From Cyanophora paradoxa (taxonomy: Eukaryota > Glaucocystophyceae > Cyanophorales > Cyanophoraceae): DNA of 64,000 nt. Both the position numbers and the translations under genes were made by a program. The stretch lies in assembly GCA_004431415.1 (NCBI GenBank), contig QPMI01000475.1:1-64000 (forward strand). Direction: 5' to 3'. Shown here in pieces: positions 60,609 through 64,000 of the stretch (positions within the stretch are counted from its first letter, which is position 1; every line of letters begins with the position of its first letter). Under the pieces are notes generated by a model, which did no database searches, was not told the DNA's origin, and saw only the letters and a program-made list of their open reading frames with translations.

Positions 60609-63600
60609 ATGGACTTCCTGCGCGCCTTATCCTTAGCGAGCAACACATCTGCGCCGGAGCTCGGCGGTCCGGTGACAGAGGCGATCTCGAGCGCGCTGCG
60701 GGTACGCAGCAGCGCCGCTGCGCGTGCGGGCGCCGCTTCTCTAGCTAACACGCCGAGTCGCAGCTTGGGCACACGCCAGCGCTGCTCGAGCAGCTGTTCG
60801 AGGAGCTCGCCTCGAGCCAGGATGACCTCAACTTCTCCTGCGCGTGCCTCCGGGCGCTGCACGTCCTGGCGCGGGACATGGAGTGCCCCAGGTCGACAGC
60901 CGTAAGCTCCGTCCGCGAGGGGGAGCCTGCGCGGCGCCAGAAGACGCGCCCCGCAGGTCCTGGCTCGCTTCTGGATCGGGCCGTGCACGAAGCTCTTCTC
61001 GGCCGGCAGGGACCCCGACCGGCGGCCGCTTCGGAGGCTGGGTGAGCCTCCGGCGCCGTCCCCGAGCCGCGTGCGGGCGCGCGCCGACGGCGAGCGCAGC
61101 GGGGCAGGTGCTGGCGGACGCGATCCAGCGCGCGGGGCCGGACGCGGGGGAAGCGCTGGCGGCGATCACAGGGGCGTGCGTGGGCGCGGTGCGGGACATG
61201 GAGGAGGGCCCCGGGGCGGACGGCCTGGGCGACGAGGGCGCGGCGCTGCCCGAGGGGCGCGTCTCGGCCTGGGGCGCCTGCGAGCTCGCCGCCGACCTGA
61301 TCGAGTGCCTCCCGGTGCGAGCCGCGCGCGCGCGCGGCGAGCCTCGTCTGACAAGCGGGCCCGGGCAGGCGGAGGACGGGGCGCGGCTGGCGGGCGCGCT
61401 CTTCGGGCCGCTGCTGGTGCTGCTCGCCGCCTGCGAGACCCCGGCGCTGCTGCTCCACGCCGCCAACACCGCCCTCACCGCCGCCGTCGCCGCCTCCGCC
61501 GCCGCCCCGGACGCCCCCGCCCACTCCGCCCGCATGAAGGCGCGCGCACCCGTACCCCTCCGCCCCACGCGCTCTCGTCCGCGCGGCGCTCACTCGCGTA
61601 CCCTCCACATGCACAGGACCTGTTCGAGACTTGCGCGGCGATGCTCTCCCGCGGGCGCGCCGATGCGCAGACCGACGCCCTCGGCATCCTCTGCCGGCCC
61701 GCACCCCTCTACCCCTGCATCTTCCCCCCCCTTCTTACCCGTACCCCCCGCAGGTTTTACGGCGACCTCGAGTCCTCGGGCGGTGTGCTCGGCGAAACGC
61801 GCTTCTGGGACGCGCTCACGGTACCCGCCCCACTTGTGGAGCTCGGCGGTACTCTCGGTGCCCGCTGAACCGGCGGGGCGCAGGGCGGCCTGGTCGCCTC
61901 GGATCCCCTCGCCCGCAAGCGCGCCCTGTACCTGGCCAAGGTCCGCCCCTTCCCGTCCCCCCACTCGCCTCCTCTCCGCTCAGCCCGCGGCGCAGCGGGC
62001 GATCGAGAGCCTGACAGGGCCGGCGGGGTCGGCGCGCCCCTGGCCCGCCTTCGTGCCTTGGCCCTCCCGCCAGCTCTGGGACGCGTACTTTCTCGTCTTT
62101 GGTGCGCGCCCCGTACCCCGTCCAACATCCCCCCCCCCTCCGACGCGCCGGCGCTGCAGACACGCTCGACACGCACGCGCTGCACCTCATCGAGGCGCCC
62201 GCTCGTACCCCCGCCCGCTCGCCGTACCCCCGGCGCGCTCACTTGTCTCCCCCCTCGCCCTGCAGCCGGTCTGGCCCCAGATCGACGTCCTCATGGGCTG
62301 GGAGGCCCCTCGCGAGGTGCGGCTTCCTCGTGGACGTCGTTTCCGCTACCCGAATTAACATTGCCGTACCCCCAGGCGGAGAAGTACTCGGGGATGCACT
62401 TCGCGTGGGTCGCCGCCCTCTTCCGCAAGGCGCGCCCCCCGCCCCCCAGCCCCTCCGCCATGTACCCCTCTCGAATCGCTAACATACCCCCCGCTTCCCC
62501 ACTTGACAGATCCTGGAGCACGGCAACTACACCGTCTCGAAGGTGCGCGTACCCCTCCCGCCCACCCCCCCCCCCCCCCCCTCTCGAATCCGAGCGGCGG
62601 CCTCCTCGCGCAGCTGGCGCTGGACTGGCTGGTGGCGCGGGGGGCGGGGCGGGGCGGGCTCGTCGTACCCCCCGACTTCCTCGTGGGGCACGTGATGCGG
62701 GCCCTCACCAGCGCCTCCTTCTACCGCGACGGCGACGGCTGCCGCCGGTGAGGCCCCGGATCGAATCAGATCTGATCTGACCTGATCAGGTCTGATCTGA
62801 TCTGATCGTGGCGCCTTGCGGGGGCAGGGAGGCCGAGTTCGCGGCGCGCTTCCGCGCCTACTTCGACGCCTGCGCCGCCGCGTACCCCCCGGGCGTGCGC
62901 GCCTGTACCCCTGCCGGCCAGGCGCGGCGTCGAGCGGGCACGGGGCGCAGGCGGTGTCGCGCCTGCTGAGCCTCCTGCTGACCGTCGTCACTGACGCCTG
63001 CGCCATCCGCCCCACCCTCGTCTGCCCCTTCCATCCGGCCCTTTGCTCCGCCTCCCTTCCTTGAGCTCACCTCGCCCCCAGCTGCTGTACCTGGCGTGTC
63101 TGGAGTCGGCGACGAAGCTGGCGCCCGCCAGCATGGGCCCCGAGGCCCTCGACGCCGTCCGCCGCATGGCCACCGACCGGGTACAACAGCCTTTTGAGTG
63201 CTTGAATTTTCGAAGCTTTGAACGTCCCGGGCGCCCCGCAGATCCCGGGGTACCAGCCGGCGTGCTGCCGGGCGCGGATGAACGCGGGGGCGCTGCGCTG
63301 CGCGACGACGCTGGCGGACCCGCGGCGCTGCTCGCTGCCCGCCGCGGCGCGCTTCCTCTCCTCGTTCCCCCCGGCCGTGCTGGCCTCGGAGGCGGCGGCG
63401 GTGGAGGCGTGGCTGGGCGCCATGGGCCCCGCCTTCTCGGCCGGCCTGCCCGACACCGTCGACACGTACGTCCGCCCCACGGCGGCCGAGCAGCAGCACG
63501 GCGGGCACGAGCGGCGCTCCCCGCGGCCGGAGGCGCCGGCGCCGGTCTCGGGCGGGGACGTGCGGCGCTGGCGCGAGGCGGCCCAGCAGATCGCGTGCCT

Positions 63601-64000
63601 CGCGCGCTTCGTGCCCGCCGGCGAGTCCTTCCCCCGCCTCCTCGCCCCCTCTTCGGCAAGCTCGGCGGCATCTTCCGCCAGGCCCGCCCCCGTACCCCCC
63701 TCGGCGTTTCTCCCCCCCTCACCCCCATCCCCAGACGTACATGGCGCGGGGGACGCCGGAGCGGCTGCTCGTCCTCCTGGACACGCTCCTCGCCCACTTC
63801 GGCGCGCCCTCCCCCCACCGCCTCTCGGCTTTACCACCGTCTTCTAAGCTATTGTTTCGCAGGGTGGTACACGCCGGCGCAGCGCCGCGTCCTCGCCGAG
63901 GGCTCCGCCATGGTCGCCGAGGAGGCCCGCCCCGCTCCCCTTTCCGCCCCCGGCCCCTTCCCGCCGGATGACACTGCGGCAGGTCGTCGCGTACTGCTGC
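60609..64000 (+). CDS. HEAT-like repeat protein, possibly TARBP1/Trm3-type (5' part)
   Basis: Starts MDFLRALSLASNTSAPELGG. Many short exons follow, among them LGHTPALLEQLFEELAS (from 60,766), VLADAIQRAGPDAGEALAAI, DLFETCAAMLSRGRADAQTD, DTLDTHALHLIEPVWPQIDV, FAWVAALFRKILEHGNYTVS, LALDWLVARGAG and LLYLACLESATKLAP. Repeated helical pairs fit an alpha-solenoid. The order of a LIEPxxPQ segment then a WxAxLFRxxLxH segment reminds me of TARBP1/Trm3, whose C-terminal SpoU 2'-O-methyltransferase domain would lie beyond the window. Several introns carry CGTACCCC. The family assignment is tentative. Confidence 0.5.

Overview
The window is a eukaryotic chromosome segment from a unicellular protist or alga. 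It carries two nested Maverick/Polinton-class viral elements (about 1-42,367) next to compact, GC-rich nuclear genes (about 42,368-64,000). Host genes have short spliceosomal introns (about 50-190 bp) whose donors mostly read GTGCG. An RCK-family (MAK/ICK-like) kinase suggests a ciliated or flagellated ancestry. I cannot name the species.

Inner element (9,588-39,267, 29,680 bp). It has 1.68-kb terminal inverted repeats (TIRs) and is flanked by a 6-bp target duplication, TATGGG. It encodes two minor capsid (penton-like) proteins, a double-jelly-roll major capsid protein, an FtsK/HerA packaging ATPase, an AEP primase-SF3 helicase, a protein-primed family B DNA polymerase and a DDE integrase with canonical D-x61-D-x35-E spacing. 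A surface module follows: a patatin lipase fused to a discoidin domain, a very large HxH-repeat fibre with lectin modules, and two paralogous adhesins. Last come a zinc-ribbon protein and an S-adenosylmethionine decarboxylase (SpeD) homologue. Most genes are intact; the fibre carries two one-base frameshifts.

Outer element (before position 1 to 42,367). This is an older, diverged relative with the same adhesion module. The inner element landed inside one of its adhesin genes. Removing the inner element plus one TATGGG restores that reading frame exactly. Most outer genes are frameshifted, but a minor capsid gene, an 87-residue gene, the zinc ribbon and SpeD remain open. The capsid/replication block appears inverted relative to the adhesion block between the two elements. 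The outer element in turn interrupts a host WD40-repeat gene.

Shared design. Both elements end in a hairpin with 28-bp arms that begins ACACATA and ends TATGTGT. Both also carry subterminal hairpins whose arms contain two tandem 9-mers, but the 9-mer sequence differs between the elements. The inner element has a further hairpin copy between its helicase and polymerase genes.

Host part. From about 43.3 to 46.3 kb the DNA is gene-free, unusually dense in short self-complementary words, and holds two small foldback elements. Then come tightly packed genes: a METTL21-like methyltransferase (-), a nine-finger TFIIIA-like protein (+), a membrane-anchored RING protein (-), a Qb-type SNARE (+), a mitochondrial carrier (-), the RCK kinase (+), an unknown gene (+), an LYRM2-like LYR protein (-) and the 5' part of a HEAT-like protein resembling TARBP1/Trm3 (+, runs off the window).
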